Origin: a gamma proteobacterium HTCC2207
GTDB lineage: Bacteria > Pseudomonadota > Gammaproteobacteria > Pseudomonadales > Porticoccaceae
Direction of reading: 5' to 3'
DNA length: 64,000 nucleotides
NCBI GenBank assembly: GCA_905182265.1
Contig: CAJJAO010000003.1
Span: forward strand, 1 to 64,000
Shown: positions 1-9,562 of the stretch, piece after piece
Position numbering within the stretch: position 1 is the stretch's first letter
Layout: each line of letters starts with the position of its first letter
Notes under the pieces: generated by a model
The model's input: only the letters and a program-made list of their open reading frames with translations
Database searches by the model: none
Told to the model about the DNA's origin: nothing
Program-made: the position numbers and the translations under genes

Positions 1-230
1 GTTCGGCTCCGGATATTGCGGGGCAGGGTGTGGCTAATCCTCTGGCTACTATTTTGTCTGTGGCGATGATGTTGCGTTATTCCCTGGATGGGGTTGAGGC
101 GGCGGATGCGATTGAGAAGGCGGTGAGCGATGTGCTGGATCAGGGGTTGCGGACTGGGGATATTTATACCGATGGTATGACGCGGGTTGGTACGGTTGAG
201 ATGGGTGATGCGGTGGTTGCTGCGCTTTAG
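1..230 (+). CDS. leuB: 3-isopropylmalate dehydrogenase, C-terminal end (partial)
   Basis: Only the last ~75 codons are present; the reading frame is open from base 3 to a TAG at 228–230. The residues read [19 protein letters not shown] and then AMMLRYSL, the conserved C-terminal region of LeuB that contacts NAD in leucine biosynthesis (oxidative decarboxylation of 3-isopropylmalate). Asd follows after ~290 bp, the order found in pseudomonads and relatives. The 5' part lies outside the window. Identification is firm because this segment is highly conserved; isocitrate dehydrogenase relatives differ here. Confidence 0.93.
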   Translation, partial: SAPDIAGQGVANPLATILSVAMMLRYSLDGVEAADAIEKAVSDVLDQGLRTGDIYTDGMTRVGTVEMGDAVVAAL

Positions 231-268
231 GTTGGACTAGTGTCGCGGTCAGAGCAGTATTGCTCGTC

Positions 269-400
269 ATACCAGGACTCTCAGTCATACCAGGACTCTC
301 AGTCATACCAGGACTCTCAGTCTACCAGTGCTCTCAGTCTACCAGCGCCATCGTCATACCAGCACCACCGTTATACCAGAGCTACCGTCATACCAGCACC
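269..400. repeat. Degenerate tandem array of CATACCAG-type units
   Basis: Three near-identical 18-base units (CATACCAGGACTCTCAGT) occupy about 269–322. They are followed by looser copies with TACCAG spaced 14–18 bases apart, leading directly into the REP-like hairpin at 402–444. The units match the left half of that hairpin (GTCATACCAG), so the array looks like repeated partial copies of the REP head. The ORFs that cross it are low-complexity by-products and are not called. Confidence 0.8.
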
Positions 401-401
401 A

Positions 402-444
402 CCGTCATACCAGCGAAGGCTGGTATCCATTTTGAGAATGACGG
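402..444. repeat. REP-like palindrome
   Basis: An inner perfect 8-bp stem (ATACCAGC at 407–414, GCTGGTAT at 419–426) has the loop GAAG. It is enclosed by an outer 7-bp inverted repeat (CCGTCAT 402–408, ATGACGG 438–444). This two-tier plan resembles the widespread proteobacterial REP family with CGTCATTCC–GCGAAAGC–GGAATCC. It lies between leuB and asd and has no T-tract. It may be mobilised by a RAYT-type transposase elsewhere in the genome (inference). Confidence 0.8.
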
Positions 445-516
445 TTGAGCATGAAAATAACAGTTGAGCGTTTAACAGCAAAAGAATTTAACTAAGGATT
501 AACAGGATCTAGAACA

Positions 517-1629
517 ATGAAAAAAACAGGATTTATCGGTTGGCGTGGCATGGTCGGATCTGTGCTGATGGACAGAATGCGTGAAGAAAATGATTTCGCC
601 CACATCGAACCAATTTTCTTCACCACGTCTCAGGCTGGCCAGGCTGGCCCAGACGTGGGCGTGGAAATTCCTCTGTTACAGAGTGCATTCGATATCGAAG
701 CCTTGCAGCAGATGGATATTATTGTCACCTGCCAAGGTGGAGACTACACCAAAGAAGTCTACCCACAGCTACGTAAGGCGGGCTGGGATGGCTATTGGAT
801 TGATGCTGCCTCTGCGTTGCGTATGAAAGACAGCTCGATCATTGTGCTCGACCCAGTGAATATGAATGTTGTTAAGGACGGCTTAGCTAATGGTGTCAAA
901 GATTTTGCCGGCGGTAACTGCACCGTTAGCTTAATGCTGATGTCATTAGGCGGGCTGTTTAATGCCAACTTGGTGGAATGGGCATCTTCTATGACTTATC
1001 AGGCAGCCTCTGGTGCCGGTGCACAGAATATGCGTGAGCTGATACATCAGATGGGTGTTATTAAAGGGTCTGTTGCCGATGCGCTGGCCAACCCCTCTTC
1101 GGCGATTCTGGATATTGATCGTCAGGTGACTGAAACATTGCGTAGTCATAGTTTTCCGGTTGATAACTGGGGCTATCCACTGGCGGGCAGCCTGTTACCT
1201 TATATTGATTCTCAGCTGGAAAACGGCCAGAGCCGTGAAGAGTGGAAAAATCAGGCGGAGACTAACAAAATTTTGAATCGTGAGGGCAACCCGATCCCTC
1301 TGGATGGACTGTGCGTTCGTATTGGTTCTATGCGTTGTCACAGTCAGGCGCTGACTATTAAATTGACTCAGGATGTGCCGCTGGATGAAATCGAATCCAT
1401 GTTGGCTGAGTCTAATCAATGGGCCAAGGTTATCCCCAACGATAAAGAGTCTTCGGTTAAGCACCTGACTCCTGCGGCGGTTACTGGTGGTTTGGATGTT
1501 CCGGTTGGTCGCTTGCGTAAAATGAATATGGGTGAGCAGTATCTGTCCGCATTTACTGTCGGTGATCAGCTACTCTGGGGAGCCGCAGAACCCTTGCGCC
1601 GGATGCTGAGAATTTTGATCGAAGACTAA
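517..1629 (+). CDS. asd: Aspartate-semialdehyde dehydrogenase
   Basis: Converts L-aspartyl-4-phosphate to aspartate semialdehyde with NADPH, the branch point to lysine/diaminopimelate, threonine and methionine. The 370-residue length is normal for the gammaproteobacterial type. The N-terminal nucleotide-binding glycine motif [10 protein letters not shown] is at residues 6–15, the catalytic cysteine at 135 in GGNCTVSLM, and the substrate-binding stretch [12 protein letters not shown] near 268–279. The ATG follows a purine-rich AGGATTAACAGG leader. It lies between leuB and fimV, as in Pseudomonas, and a strong terminator follows, so it ends its own transcription unit. Confidence 0.97.
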   Translation: MKKTGFIGWRGMVGSVLMDRMREENDFAHIEPIFFTTSQAGQAGPDVGVEIPLLQSAFDIEALQQMDIIVTCQGGDYTKEVYPQLRKAGWDGYWIDAASALRMKDSSIIVLDPVNMNVVKDGLANGVKDFAGGNCTVSLMLMSLGGLFNANLVEWASSMTYQAASGAGAQNMRELIHQMGVIKGSVADALANPSSAILDIDRQVTETLRSHSFPVDNWGYPLAGSLLPYIDSQLENGQSREEWKNQAETNKILNREGNPIPLDGLCVRIGSMRCHSQALTIKLTQDVPLDEIESMLAESNQWAKVIPNDKESSVKHLTPAAVTGGLDVPVGRLRKMNMGEQYLSAFTVGDQLLWGAAEPLRRMLRILIED

Positions 1630-1654
1630 CTTTGTAATCAGTTTTTTATCTTTC

Positions 1655-1698
1655 AAAGGGTCATACACTACTTTAATTGAGTGTTTGGCCCTTTTTTT
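1655..1698 (+). terminator. Rho-independent terminator after asd
   Basis: AAAGGG (1655–1660) pairs with CCCTTT (1689–1694), and ACACT (1665–1669) pairs with AGTGT (1680–1684), with partial pairing between. The hairpin runs into a T-tract at 1692–1698. It lies 26 bases after the asd stop. Confidence 0.85.
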
Positions 1699-1853
1699 GT
1701 GGGTTTTGGCAATTAATCGACTAAATAATGCAAGTATGACTAGAATATTTCACCGCAACCTCTAGAATTTGATATCGGAAAAGTTCGTATCAGTTGAGTT
1801 AATGGATTAACGCACTGGATTGTAAAAAGCGCTGCGTTTTACAGGAAAATATC

Positions 1854-4604
1854 ATGACAATCATGAAATGGTCGGCCCAGCTAGCAAAAGCTTTACTTAT
1901 CGCTGTTCTACTTTACCCAGCCGCCGCAATGGCCGTGGGTTTTGGAGAAATAACGCTTAAATCAGCGCTCAATGAGCCGCTTAACGCTGAAATAGCGTTG
2001 ACTAATGTCGATAAGATTGAAGAGGGCATGTTGCTCGTTCAGCTGGCGTCCCCTGCTGCCTTCACTCAGGCTGGTGTTAGTCGAGACTATTACCTCACTC
2101 AACTTCGCTTTGCCGTCACCGCATCTGCCTCAGGCGATACGGTGGTATTGGTTACCAGTGAAGCGCCCATCTCAGAACCCTATTTAGACTTTCTCGTGCA
2201 GTTAGAATGGCCAGCAGGCCGCATGATACGGGAATATACCCTTTTGTTAGACCTACCTATTTACAGCGGAGAAAAGGGTGGCGAAAAGGTCGTTGCGCCT
2301 ATTCAGACCGCCACAGCTGGTGCTCCAAAAGTACGTCGTTCAACCAATCAGCTCTCTGGTTCAGAACATAGGGTTGTTGTTGGCGATACTTTATGGAATG
2401 TTGCCAGACGATTGCGCCCTCAGGGTTTGACCATCTTACAAACCATGGACGCGCTGTATACGCAGAACCCAAAAGCCTTTGTTGCTGGCAATGCCAACAA
2501 CATGAAAAAGGGCTCGATTTTGCGATTGCCTTCAGAGACTGACATTGGTCTTGAAGACGGCGATATCGTTGCAAGCCAGATAGGCATTAATGGCCCAGGC
2601 CAAATTGCTGCAGTGACGTCTAAATCGGCAACTGCGGCAGAGGAGCCTAAAGAGCCTAAAGAGCTCGCCGAGGTTTTAGAGGCGAGTGCTGAAGAGACAC
2701 CTCAGGTTGCAGAAGAAGAACAACTTTTCCCTGAAGAAGATCTATTTCCAGAGGATGATCTGTATTCAAAAGAGACCGTGGACGAGTCTGCTGATGCTGA
2801 AGGGCGTCTTGAGCTAGCTTCGGCCTACGACGCGGATGGCTCATCTAATGGTTCTAATAGTGAGCCTAATGGACAATCTAATGGACAGTCTAATGGAGGT
2901 TCCAATGGACTGGCCGATCAGAATGGGGGAGTCAATGAGGTTCAGCAGCTTAACTCTGAACTTGCTGTTGCCGAAGACGAAGTCAATAAAACCCAGCTAG
3001 ATAATAATGAGCTGCGCGAGCGCAATTCGTTGCTGGAAGCTCAGGTAAGCACCTTGGCGACTCTTGCCGAGGTTGCCGAAGAGCAGGCTGAGGCAGTCCC
3101 TGCTAAAGCTAAGCCTGTGACCAAAGCTGACCCAACGGCAATGGAAAAGGCGACTAAGGCAGCTGACAGTTTGGTCTTACTCCTCGAGAAAAAACCTATG
3201 TATGCCTGGGGCGGCCTAGCAGCATTGGTTTTATTGGTGGTGATACTGTTCCTGTGGCTAACCAGAAAAAGAACCATTGATGTCAATGATTTCCCTATTC
3301 GCCCCCTACCGGTACCGCCGGAAGAAGTGATTATCGATACAGGCGCTGACCAGCTGATTGATGATGCAGAGGGCGGCCATCTGAACCCAGACGAGAGTCT
3401 GTTTGATGAAACTGACAAAGAGATTTTTGCCGAGGAAGACAGCAAAGTCAGTAAAGAAATCTTTGGTTCTATGGTTGAGGCCATGGAAGAAGCCGAGGTT
3501 TATGTCTCTCTTGGTGATACCGATGGCGCCATCAGAGTGCTAGAGCGTGCACGCAGAGTTAGCGCCAGTGATACGGCCTGTCGATTAAGGCTAATGGAGC
3601 TTTTGTTTAAAGAGGGCTCTACGGATAAGTTAAAGCTTATTGCTGAAGAAATTAACAAAACCGAAGATGAAGAAGCCATGGCAATGGCTGCCGTGATTGT
3701 TGGTGATAAGCAAGAAATGACATTGAATCCGGCCTCATTAGCCGTCGATGAAAAGCCAACGCTTGAAGAGCCTTCACCATTCCAAGAGCCTTCAGCAGAC
3801 GACAGCATGTTCGACGAAGAAGAACCCTCCGTCGCACAATGGGGCGAGCCCGCTGCCGATGAATCCACGGCAGATGAAGAGCCTTCAGCATCTCTTAATG
3901 AAGAGCCCTCAGCGGCCCTTAATGAAGATAACGAGCCTTCAGCGTCCCCTAATGAAGAGCCCTCAGCGGCCCTTAATGAAGAACACGATCCCTCAGAAGA
4001 AGACTCTGCGGCCGATACAGAGCTCACTTTAGACGAAGAGCCCTCAGCGTCTCTTAATGAAGAACTCTCAGCGTCTCTTAATGAAGAACTCTCAGCGGTC
4101 CTTGATAAGGAACACGAGCCCTCGGTAGCTCCTAATGAGGAATTGCCGGAAGTCGACTCCCTAGAAGAACTAGAGTCATCTGGCGATGCCGCAATCGATG
4201 AACTTGCTGAATCAGTCCTCGATGAAGACTTTTTAGATGACAGCTTTTTAGATGGCGGTATCTTCGCTGACGTCGGCCAAGCCACAGAGCCTAAAGAACA
4301 TAAGGTGCCAGAAGACCTTGGCCTGCAAGTTGATGCCGAAGACCTACCAGGCACGGCAGATCTTGAAAACTCAATGGGTGACGAAGCCGCTGCCATCGCA
4401 GAATTTATGGCGAGCCTAGATGATTTTGATGGGGCGGAAGATGCCGAAGAAATTAGCTCTGTCGATGTTAAGTTAGACTTGGCTAATACCTTCATCGAGA
4501 TGGGCGATCCAGAAGGTGCCCGAGAAATCCTAAAAGAGATTATTGGCGAAGCCGACCAAGCAGGCCAGGCTCGAGCACAGCTAGTGCTAGAAACACTAGG
4601 TTGA
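1854..4604 (+). CDS. fimV: FimV-type polar hub / peptidoglycan-binding protein
   Basis: Inner-membrane LysM protein that in Pseudomonas organises the cell pole and is needed for type IV pilus secretin assembly and cAMP signalling. The parts in order are: signal peptide (1–27, cleavage after AMA); conserved FimV N-terminal domain (about 28–140); LysM (about 171–226, HRVVVGDTLWNVARRL); acidic Asn/Gly-rich linker; coiled coil; one membrane span (about 449–472); very acidic cytoplasmic region; C-terminal TPR-like FimV domain (about 872–916, LDLANTFIEMGDPEGAREIL). Length 916 matches Pseudomonas FimV. The acidic region carries tandem EPSA-x-LN-x repeats, also found in DnaX here. AGGA precedes the ATG. 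Followed by truA, as in relatives. Confidence 0.93.
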   Translation: MTIMKWSAQLAKALLIAVLLYPAAAMAVGFGEITLKSALNEPLNAEIALTNVDKIEEGMLLVQLASPAAFTQAGVSRDYYLTQLRFAVTASASGDTVVLVTSEAPISEPYLDFLVQLEWPAGRMIREYTLLLDLPIYSGEKGGEKVVAPIQTATAGAPKVRRSTNQLSGSEHRVVVGDTLWNVARRLRPQGLTILQTMDALYTQNPKAFVAGNANNMKKGSILRLPSETDIGLEDGDIVASQIGINGPGQIAAVTSKSATAAEEPKEPKELAEVLEASAEETPQVAEEEQLFPEEDLFPEDDLYSKETVDESADAEGRLELASAYDADGSSNGSNSEPNGQSNGQSNGGSNGLADQNGGVNEVQQLNSELAVAEDEVNKTQLDNNELRERNSLLEAQVSTLATLAEVAEEQAEAVPAKAKPVTKADPTAMEKATKAADSLVLLLEKKPMYAWGGLAALVLLVVILFLWLTRKRTIDVNDFPIRPLPVPPEEVIIDTGADQLIDDAEGGHLNPDESLFDETDKEIFAEEDSKVSKEIFGSMVEAMEEAEVYVSLGDTDGAIRVLERARRVSASDTACRLRLMELLFKEGSTDKLKLIAEEINKTEDEEAMAMAAVIVGDKQEMTLNPASLAVDEKPTLEEPSPFQEPSADDSMFDEEEPSVAQWGEPAADESTADEEPSASLNEEPSAALNEDNEPSASPNEEPSAALNEEHDPSEEDSAADTELTLDEEPSASLNEELSASLNEELSAVLDKEHEPSVAPNEELPEVDSLEELESSGDAAIDELAESVLDEDFLDDSFLDGGIFADVGQATEPKEHKVPEDLGLQVDAEDLPGTADLENSMGDEAAAIAEFMASLDDFDGAEDAEEISSVDVKLDLANTFIEMGDPEGAREILKEIIGEADQAGQARAQLVLETLG
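3877..4125 (+). repeat. In-frame EPSA-x-LN repeats in fimV
   Basis: Units of about 24 bases, such as GAGCCCTCAGCGGCCCTTAA plus a GAA-type codon, repeat around 3880–3980 and 4036–4110. They encode EEPSASLN, EEPSAALN, NEPSASPN, EELSASLN and similar. Some copies are separated by short acidic inserts. The DNA core AGCCCTCAGC is shared with arrays elsewhere in the window. Confidence 0.9.
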
Positions 4605-4676
4605 TAATGATACTGGATACTAACCGTGCCTGATTGGGTATATACCCCAAATTGTAGGATTCCAGAAGGCGAGACA

Positions 4677-5492
4677 ATGCCGCTAGGAATCAAACGCTAT
4701 GCTGCCGTCGTTGAATACGACGGCAGTGCTTTTTGTGGCTTCCAAAAACAAAAGCACAGCCCCTCAGTGCAGCAGGAGTTAGAGCGCGCCCTAAGCTATG
4801 TAGCAAACAGCCCGTTAATCCTCAGCTGTGCCGGGCGCACAGATACCGCAGTCCATGCTAGCCATCAGGTGATACATTTTGACAGCAGTGCCGACCGCAC
4901 CGGGCACAACTGGGTTCAGGGGGCTAACAGCCAGCTACCCGACAGTATCTCCCTAAGCTGGGCAGATGAATTGGGCCCTGACTTTCATGCTCGATTTAGT
5001 GCGACCTCCCGAACCTATCGCTACGTAATTGCTCCAGGTAAATCTCGCCCGGCTATTTTGGCCAATGGCGTCACCTGGGTTAAATTTCCGGTTAACCCTG
5101 CTGCTATGCAAGAGGCCTGCAAATACTTGCTTGGCGAAAAGGATTTTTCTGCTTTTCGCGGCGCCGGCTGTCAGTCCCTCTCTCCCTTCAGAAATATTAC
5201 CAGCGCCAATATTTATCAGGCGGGCCAGCTATTGGTTTTTGAGGTGAGCGCCAATGCCTTTGTGTTGCACATGGTGCGTAATATGATGGGGGCGTTGTTA
5301 GAAATCGGTTATGGTCGGCAAGAGCCTAGCTGGATTAAAAAATTACTGGCCGAAGGCGACCGCAGTCAAAGTGCCGCAACCGCGCCATCTAATGGGCTAT
5401 ATTTAGTGCATGTTAAATACCCCCAGCAGTTTGCTTTACCCAAGCTACCCATGGGGCCGGTATTTTTGCCGGACAAGTTAACCCCAAGTTAA
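4677..5492 (+). CDS. truA: tRNA pseudouridine(38–40) synthase
   Basis: Isomerises uridines 38–40 in the anticodon stem-loop of many tRNAs. The catalytic aspartate is residue 56 in CAGRTDTAVHA. RYAAVVEYDGSAFCGFQKQ at the start and FVLHMVRNMMGALLEIG near residue 200 are family hallmarks. I chose ATG 4677, preceded by AGGCGAG, rather than the in-frame GTG at 4626, because homologues begin just before RYA. The product is about 271 residues, a normal length. It sits between fimV and trpF, as in Pseudomonas. Confidence 0.95.
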   Translation: MPLGIKRYAAVVEYDGSAFCGFQKQKHSPSVQQELERALSYVANSPLILSCAGRTDTAVHASHQVIHFDSSADRTGHNWVQGANSQLPDSISLSWADELGPDFHARFSATSRTYRYVIAPGKSRPAILANGVTWVKFPVNPAAMQEACKYLLGEKDFSAFRGAGCQSLSPFRNITSANIYQAGQLLVFEVSANAFVLHMVRNMMGALLEIGYGRQEPSWIKKLLAEGDRSQSAATAPSNGLYLVHVKYPQQFALPKLPMGPVFLPDKLTPS

Positions 5493-5545
5493 CCAACAGT
5501 TAGATAGAGAGCTAAATCAGAGATCGAAAGCAGAGAGTTAAGGCG

Positions 5546-6163
5546 ATGTCAGTAAGAGTTAAAATTTGTGGTATTACCAGCCCAGCCCAAGCCACTATGG
5601 CTCAGGACGCTGGTGCCGACGCTCTGGGTTTGGTGATTTACCCCAAGAGCTCCCGCCATGTAGATATTCAAAAAGCCACCGAGATCCGCGCTGTTATTGG
5701 GCCCCAAACCACTGCTGTGGTGCTGTTAGTCAATGCAGACGAAGCCACAGTGCGACGGGTAATTACCGAGGTAAAGCCCGATTTAATTCAGTTTCATGGC
5801 GACGAAACACCGGCCTTTTGCCAGCAATTTGGTTTCCCGTTTATTCGCGCTATTCGTATGCGCGAGGGCTTAGATATAGATGCAGAAGTGTCCGCCTATA
5901 AAGCAGAGGGCGGTTTTTTGTTCGATGCCTGGAGTGAAGACCAATATGGCGGTACTGGACACCAGTTTGATTGGAGCCGGCTACCTAGCAGCAGAGACTA
6001 TCCGCTGATTCTGGCGGGGGGCTTAACCCCAGACAATGTAGCTAGCGCTGTGACGACTGTGCGGCCCGAAATGGTAGATGTTAGCGGCGGCGTGGAATCC
6101 TCACCTGGGGTTAAAGACCCAGCCAAAGTCCAATCATTTATTAGCAACGCTAAGCAGGCCTAA
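5546..6163 (+). CDS. trpF: Phosphoribosylanthranilate isomerase
   Basis: Third step of tryptophan synthesis: converts N-(5-phosphoribosyl)anthranilate to CdRP through an Amadori rearrangement. A single-domain TIM barrel of 205 residues. VKICGITSPAQA (5–16) holds the catalytic cysteine. QFHGDE, the LLDAW-like FLFDAWSE, LAGGLTPDNV and VDVSGGVESSPGVKD are canonical barrel motifs that bind phosphate. In Pseudomonas trpF also lies between truA and accD. No trpB/trpA follow here, so tryptophan synthase genes must be elsewhere. Confidence 0.96.
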   Translation: MSVRVKICGITSPAQATMAQDAGADALGLVIYPKSSRHVDIQKATEIRAVIGPQTTAVVLLVNADEATVRRVITEVKPDLIQFHGDETPAFCQQFGFPFIRAIRMREGLDIDAEVSAYKAEGGFLFDAWSEDQYGGTGHQFDWSRLPSSRDYPLILAGGLTPDNVASAVTTVRPEMVDVSGGVESSPGVKDPAKVQSFISNAKQA

Positions 6164-6388
6164 AGTTAGCAGAGGCGTGGTTAGTCGGCTATAGTTTAAA
6201 CATTATGTAGGTCTATTTAGAGACCGTAATTAGGCGCGATAAATAATTGCTCTAGGCCTTATCTAGAGTGAATCTGTCGTGATAGAATACCGCCACATTA
6301 GAATGTCGCACTGATAAAGTGTCGCGTTAATTAAGTGCCGCGCAGTACAAGATTTAACCAACGACTTAGCGTCGCGAAAAGGTATTAG

Positions 6389-7261
6389 ATGAACTGGCTG
6401 AAACGCATTAGGCCCACGGGTCCTGCTTCAAGTAAAAACGAACGTTCGAACTCTATACCCGAAGGGCTGTGGAAAAAATGCCCTAAATGTGCCTCACCTC
6501 TGTATCGCCCTGAACTAGAACGCAATCTCGACGTGTGCCCCAAGTGTGAGCACCATATGCGCATTGGCGCCCGCCGCCGTCTAGATGTGTTTCTCGATAA
6601 AGAGGGCCGCAATGAAATTGCCCAAGATGTTGAAGCAATCGACCGCCTCAAGTTTAAAGATGTTAAAAAATATAAAGATCGTCTTATCGATGCACAGAAA
6701 AAGACCGGTGAACGAGATGCTCTCATTGCCATCAGCGGCAAATTAAAAGGTCTTCCTGTTGTTACCGTGGCCTTTGAGTTTGCCTTTCACGGTGGTTCCA
6801 TGGGTTACGCAGTGGGCGAAAAGTTTACTCAGGCAGCCAATCTGGCTCTTGAAGCGCGGTGCCCGTTAGTCTGTTTCTCTGCCACCGGCGGAGCGCGTAT
6901 GCAAGAAGCGCTAATCTCGCTCATGCAAATGGCCAAAACTAGCGCGGTACTAGAGCGCCTAAGCGCAGCTGGCGTGCCCTATATTTCGGTGATGACCGAC
7001 CCAGTGTACGGTGGCGTTTCTGCCAGTCTGGCCATGCTAGGTGATTTTAATGTTGCTGAGCCCGGTGCCCGCGCAGGCTTTGCCGGCCCCAATATTATTG
7101 AACAGACCATTCGTCAGAAATTACCAAAAGGCTTTCAGCGCAGCGAGTTTTTGCTGGAAAAGGGCCATATCGACATGATTATTAGTCGCCATCAAATGCG
7201 CGATCGTCTGGGCAGTATTCTCTCCAAGCTCATGAACGTACCTGAACCCGTTGATGCTTGA
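6389..7261 (+). CDS. accD: Acetyl-CoA carboxylase carboxyltransferase subunit beta
   Basis: With AccA forms the carboxyltransferase that moves CO2 from biotin to acetyl-CoA, giving malonyl-CoA for fatty-acid synthesis. An N-terminal zinc ribbon with cysteines 31, 34, 50 and 53 (CPKC…CPKC) is followed by the crotonase-like domain with [23 protein letters not shown] and [15 protein letters not shown]. At 290 residues it is close to the E. coli subunit. AAAGG precedes the ATG. The stop overlaps the start of folC, indicating translational coupling. The 225-bp spacer upstream suggests its own promoter. Confidence 0.97.
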   Translation: MNWLKRIRPTGPASSKNERSNSIPEGLWKKCPKCASPLYRPELERNLDVCPKCEHHMRIGARRRLDVFLDKEGRNEIAQDVEAIDRLKFKDVKKYKDRLIDAQKKTGERDALIAISGKLKGLPVVTVAFEFAFHGGSMGYAVGEKFTQAANLALEARCPLVCFSATGGARMQEALISLMQMAKTSAVLERLSAAGVPYISVMTDPVYGGVSASLAMLGDFNVAEPGARAGFAGPNIIEQTIRQKLPKGFQRSEFLLEKGHIDMIISRHQMRDRLGSILSKLMNVPEPVDA

Positions 7262-8534
7262 CCGCTCTCTCGCTGACTGGTTGACTCTACTAGAGAGCAG
7301 GCATCCCAGCGAGATAGACTTAGGCCTAGACCGAGTCAACCAAGTTTGGCTGAGGTTACTTGAACAGCCCCGCCTTCAACAGCTTAAACCCCCTCTTGCT
7401 ATCACCGTTGCCGGTACCAACGGCAAAGGTTCCTGTATCGCCAGTATGCAGGCACTGTTATTGCAACATGGCTATTCCGTTGGCACCTTTACCTCACCCC
7501 ATTTTCTAGCCTACAACGAACGTATTTGTTTGGCTGGGAAGCCCGTGGGCGACCCGTTGATTGTTGATGCCTTCGAACAGATTGAAGCGGCGCGCAGTGA
7601 GCACTCTCTGACCTATTTTGAGTTTGGCACTCTAGCTGCGCTAGTTGTGTTTTATCAGGCTAGCCCAGATGTCATGCTGCTCGAGGTAGGGCTTGGTGGT
7701 CGTCTAGACGCGATTAATATTATTGATGCGGATGTTGCTGTGCTAACCAGTATCGCCCTTGATCACTGTGATTGGTTAGGTGACACCCGAACGGCGATCG
7801 CAGGGGAAAAGTTGGGCATAGCCCGCCCCGGCAGGCCGCTCATTATTGGTGAGCAGGATTACCCAGAGGGTTTTGCCCAGCTTGTAGCAGATACAGGTGC
7901 AGAGCCATTATTTGTTGGCACTGACTTTACCCACACCGCTGGCGACCTGTTTAGCTGTCAGCTAAAAACTGCTGATGGTTCTTTGTTGATTGAGTCGCTC
8001 AATGGGCAGGGCCTATTGCCCGTCAATAAAACCCTCGCGCTACAGGGTTTATTGGCTGCCGGGCTTGTCATTAATGCTCAGGACAGCCGCAAGGCTATGA
8101 GTAATGTCAGCCTTACGGGCAGGCACCAGCAGCTGAATTATCAGGGTATTAAGGTTATTTTAGATGTGGCTCACAACCCCGCTGCGGCAGCCGTTTTGGC
8201 CAGCTATTTAGAGCCAATAGAGGGCAAAACCATCGCGGTGGCCTCGGTGTTGGAGGATAAAGATTGGTTGGGCATTATTAGCCCTATGTCTGCGGTCGTT
8301 GATGATTGGAGAGTTGCGCAAATAAGCGATAGTTCGAGAGCCCACAAGGGTCAATCTCTGCTCGAATTGTTATACAATGCTGGCCAGGCAGGCAGGTTAG
8401 ATACATCTGTCGAAACGGCATTCATTGCGGCAGTCAATTCAGCGACAGCAGCAGATAGAATAGTGGTTTTTGGGTCATTTCATACTGTTGCGGCGGTACT
8501 GAATTTAATATTGGCAGGGGTCTCGAGTGAGTAG
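7254..8534 (+). CDS. folC: Dihydrofolate synthase / folylpolyglutamate synthase
   Basis: Adds glutamate to dihydropteroate and then to folates, with ATP. The P-loop is [10 protein letters not shown] (about 52–61); the Mur-ligase central-domain signatures [13 protein letters not shown] and [16 protein letters not shown] are clear, and the C-terminal domain has [16 protein letters not shown] place the start at ATG 7254; the preceding TTG at 7251 is in frame and adjacent. The start lies inside the accD stop region, so translation is coupled. It overlaps the next gene by 8 bases. Length 426 is normal. Confidence 0.95.
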   Translation: MLDRSLADWLTLLESRHPSEIDLGLDRVNQVWLRLLEQPRLQQLKPPLAITVAGTNGKGSCIASMQALLLQHGYSVGTFTSPHFLAYNERICLAGKPVGDPLIVDAFEQIEAARSEHSLTYFEFGTLAALVVFYQASPDVMLLEVGLGGRLDAINIIDADVAVLTSIALDHCDWLGDTRTAIAGEKLGIARPGRPLIIGEQDYPEGFAQLVADTGAEPLFVGTDFTHTAGDLFSCQLKTADGSLLIESLNGQGLLPVNKTLALQGLLAAGLVINAQDSRKAMSNVSLTGRHQQLNYQGIKVILDVAHNPAAAAVLASYLEPIEGKTIAVASVLEDKDWLGIISPMSAVVDDWRVAQISDSSRAHKGQSLLELLYNAGQAGRLDTSVETAFIAAVNSATAADRIVVFGSFHTVAAVLNLILAGVSSE

Positions 8535-9048
8535 TGCATTAAAACAGCGAATAGCCGGAGCCTTTGTGCTTGGTGCCCTGGGCCTTATCATCTTGCCGCT
8601 GCTCTTTGATTTTGCCGACCCCAACCGTGTCGATCGCAACTCTAAATTACCCCCGGCGCCAGAAGTTGAATCTATTACTGTCGCCAAAGCCCAGCGTCCA
8701 TCTGCTGTTGCAGCCAATGATTTAAAAGCTCCCATCTTTGATATCGAAAAATCTACAGCGGCGACAAATGCCGATGAAAAGCCCTATGGCCTTAACCCTC
8801 TTGGCCTGCCCAATGGCTGGGTTTTGCAGGTGAGCAGTTTTGAAGAGCAGGCCAGTGCAACAGATTTTAGAAACAAATTACGCAAACAAAAATACAGCGC
8901 TTTTACCAAACGTGTTCAGGTAAAAGGCAAAGCCCGCTACCGGGTTTATGTAGGACCAAAAATTGATAAGCGTCGCGCAGCAGCCGACAAAACAAACATT
9001 GATAAGGCGTTTAAAACCGATGCAATTATTTTGCATTTCGTGCCCTAG
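8527..9048 (+). CDS. DedD-like SPOR-domain protein
   Basis: A small inner-membrane protein: one N-terminal membrane span (about 8–28, IAGAFVLGALGLIILPLLF), a periplasmic linker, and a C-terminal SPOR domain (about 95–173, GWVLQVSSFEEQASATDFRNKLRK … ARYRVYVGPKIDKRRA). SPOR domains bind denuded glycan strands at the division septum, and DedD in E. coli helps constriction. It starts with GTG at 8527, overlapping the folC stop by 8 bases. The order folC–dedD–cvpA–purF is conserved in gammaproteobacteria, which supports orthology. Confidence 0.9.
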   Translation: MSSALKQRIAGAFVLGALGLIILPLLFDFADPNRVDRNSKLPPAPEVESITVAKAQRPSAVAANDLKAPIFDIEKSTAATNADEKPYGLNPLGLPNGWVLQVSSFEEQASATDFRNKLRKQKYSAFTKRVQVKGKARYRVYVGPKIDKRRAAADKTNIDKAFKTDAIILHFVP

Positions 9049-9058
9049 GGATTAGCCT

Positions 9059-9559
9059 GTGGATATTGCATCAGTAGACTTAGCTATTATTGGCATCATC
9101 GTGATTTCAGGCTTAACAAGTCTGGTGCGCGGGTTTGTCAAAGAGGCCATGTCGCTGGTTATTTGGGTCGCTGCCTTTACTGTTGCCATGAATTTCAAAG
9201 AGCCAGCAGCAGACTTGCTGGTTAACTTTATTGCCTTGGCGTCCATGCGGCAGTTGGTAGCTTGGGCCGGGCTGTTTGTCGTTACATTGTTACTTGGCGC
9301 AATGGTCAATTTTTTATTAGGAAAACTGGTTAGCTCGACTGGACTGAGCGGCACCGACAGGACGTTAGGATTAGTTTTTGGTGTATTTAGAGGAATGTTG
9401 ATTGTGTTGGCGCTGGTGATCATGTTACCTCAAGCGGTGCCAGTGAATCAGGATCCTTGGTGGACGGAGTCGGCGTTAATTCCATTGTTTCAGGGGTTTG
9501 AATCCTGGGGCAGGGAAACAGCAGCTGGCGTTAAAGACTTCTTAACGAGTTGGATATAG
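9059..9559 (+). CDS. cvpA: CvpA family membrane protein
   Basis: A polytopic inner-membrane protein of 166 residues with about four spans (near 6–24, 27–46, 62–88 and 104–124). CvpA is needed for colicin V export in E. coli and is linked to envelope stress tolerance; its molecular role is unclear. The start GTG at 9059 is 10 bases after the previous stop and gives MDIASVDLAIIGIIVISGLTSLVRGFVKE, a typical CvpA beginning. It is followed after 3 bases by purF, the classic cvpA–purF pairing. Confidence 0.93.
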   Translation: MDIASVDLAIIGIIVISGLTSLVRGFVKEAMSLVIWVAAFTVAMNFKEPAADLLVNFIALASMRQLVAWAGLFVVTLLLGAMVNFLLGKLVSSTGLSGTDRTLGLVFGVFRGMLIVLALVIMLPQAVPVNQDPWWTESALIPLFQGFESWGRETAAGVKDFLTSWI

Positions 9560-9562
9560 ATC

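Noticed and set aside
269..444. Possible CRISPR array
   Set aside because: Units are 14–18 bp with no unique spacers of constant length and no cas genes; it is a degenerate tandem array ending in a REP-like hairpin.
3500..4693. 397-codon minus-strand ORF over the fimV 3' half
   Set aside because: Ser-rich antisense of the acidic GAA/GAG-biased fimV region; no start signal and no recognisable domain.
6304..6345. Three loose GTGTCGCG-like units before accD
   Set aside because: Similarity is weak and spacing irregular; I could not separate it from chance.
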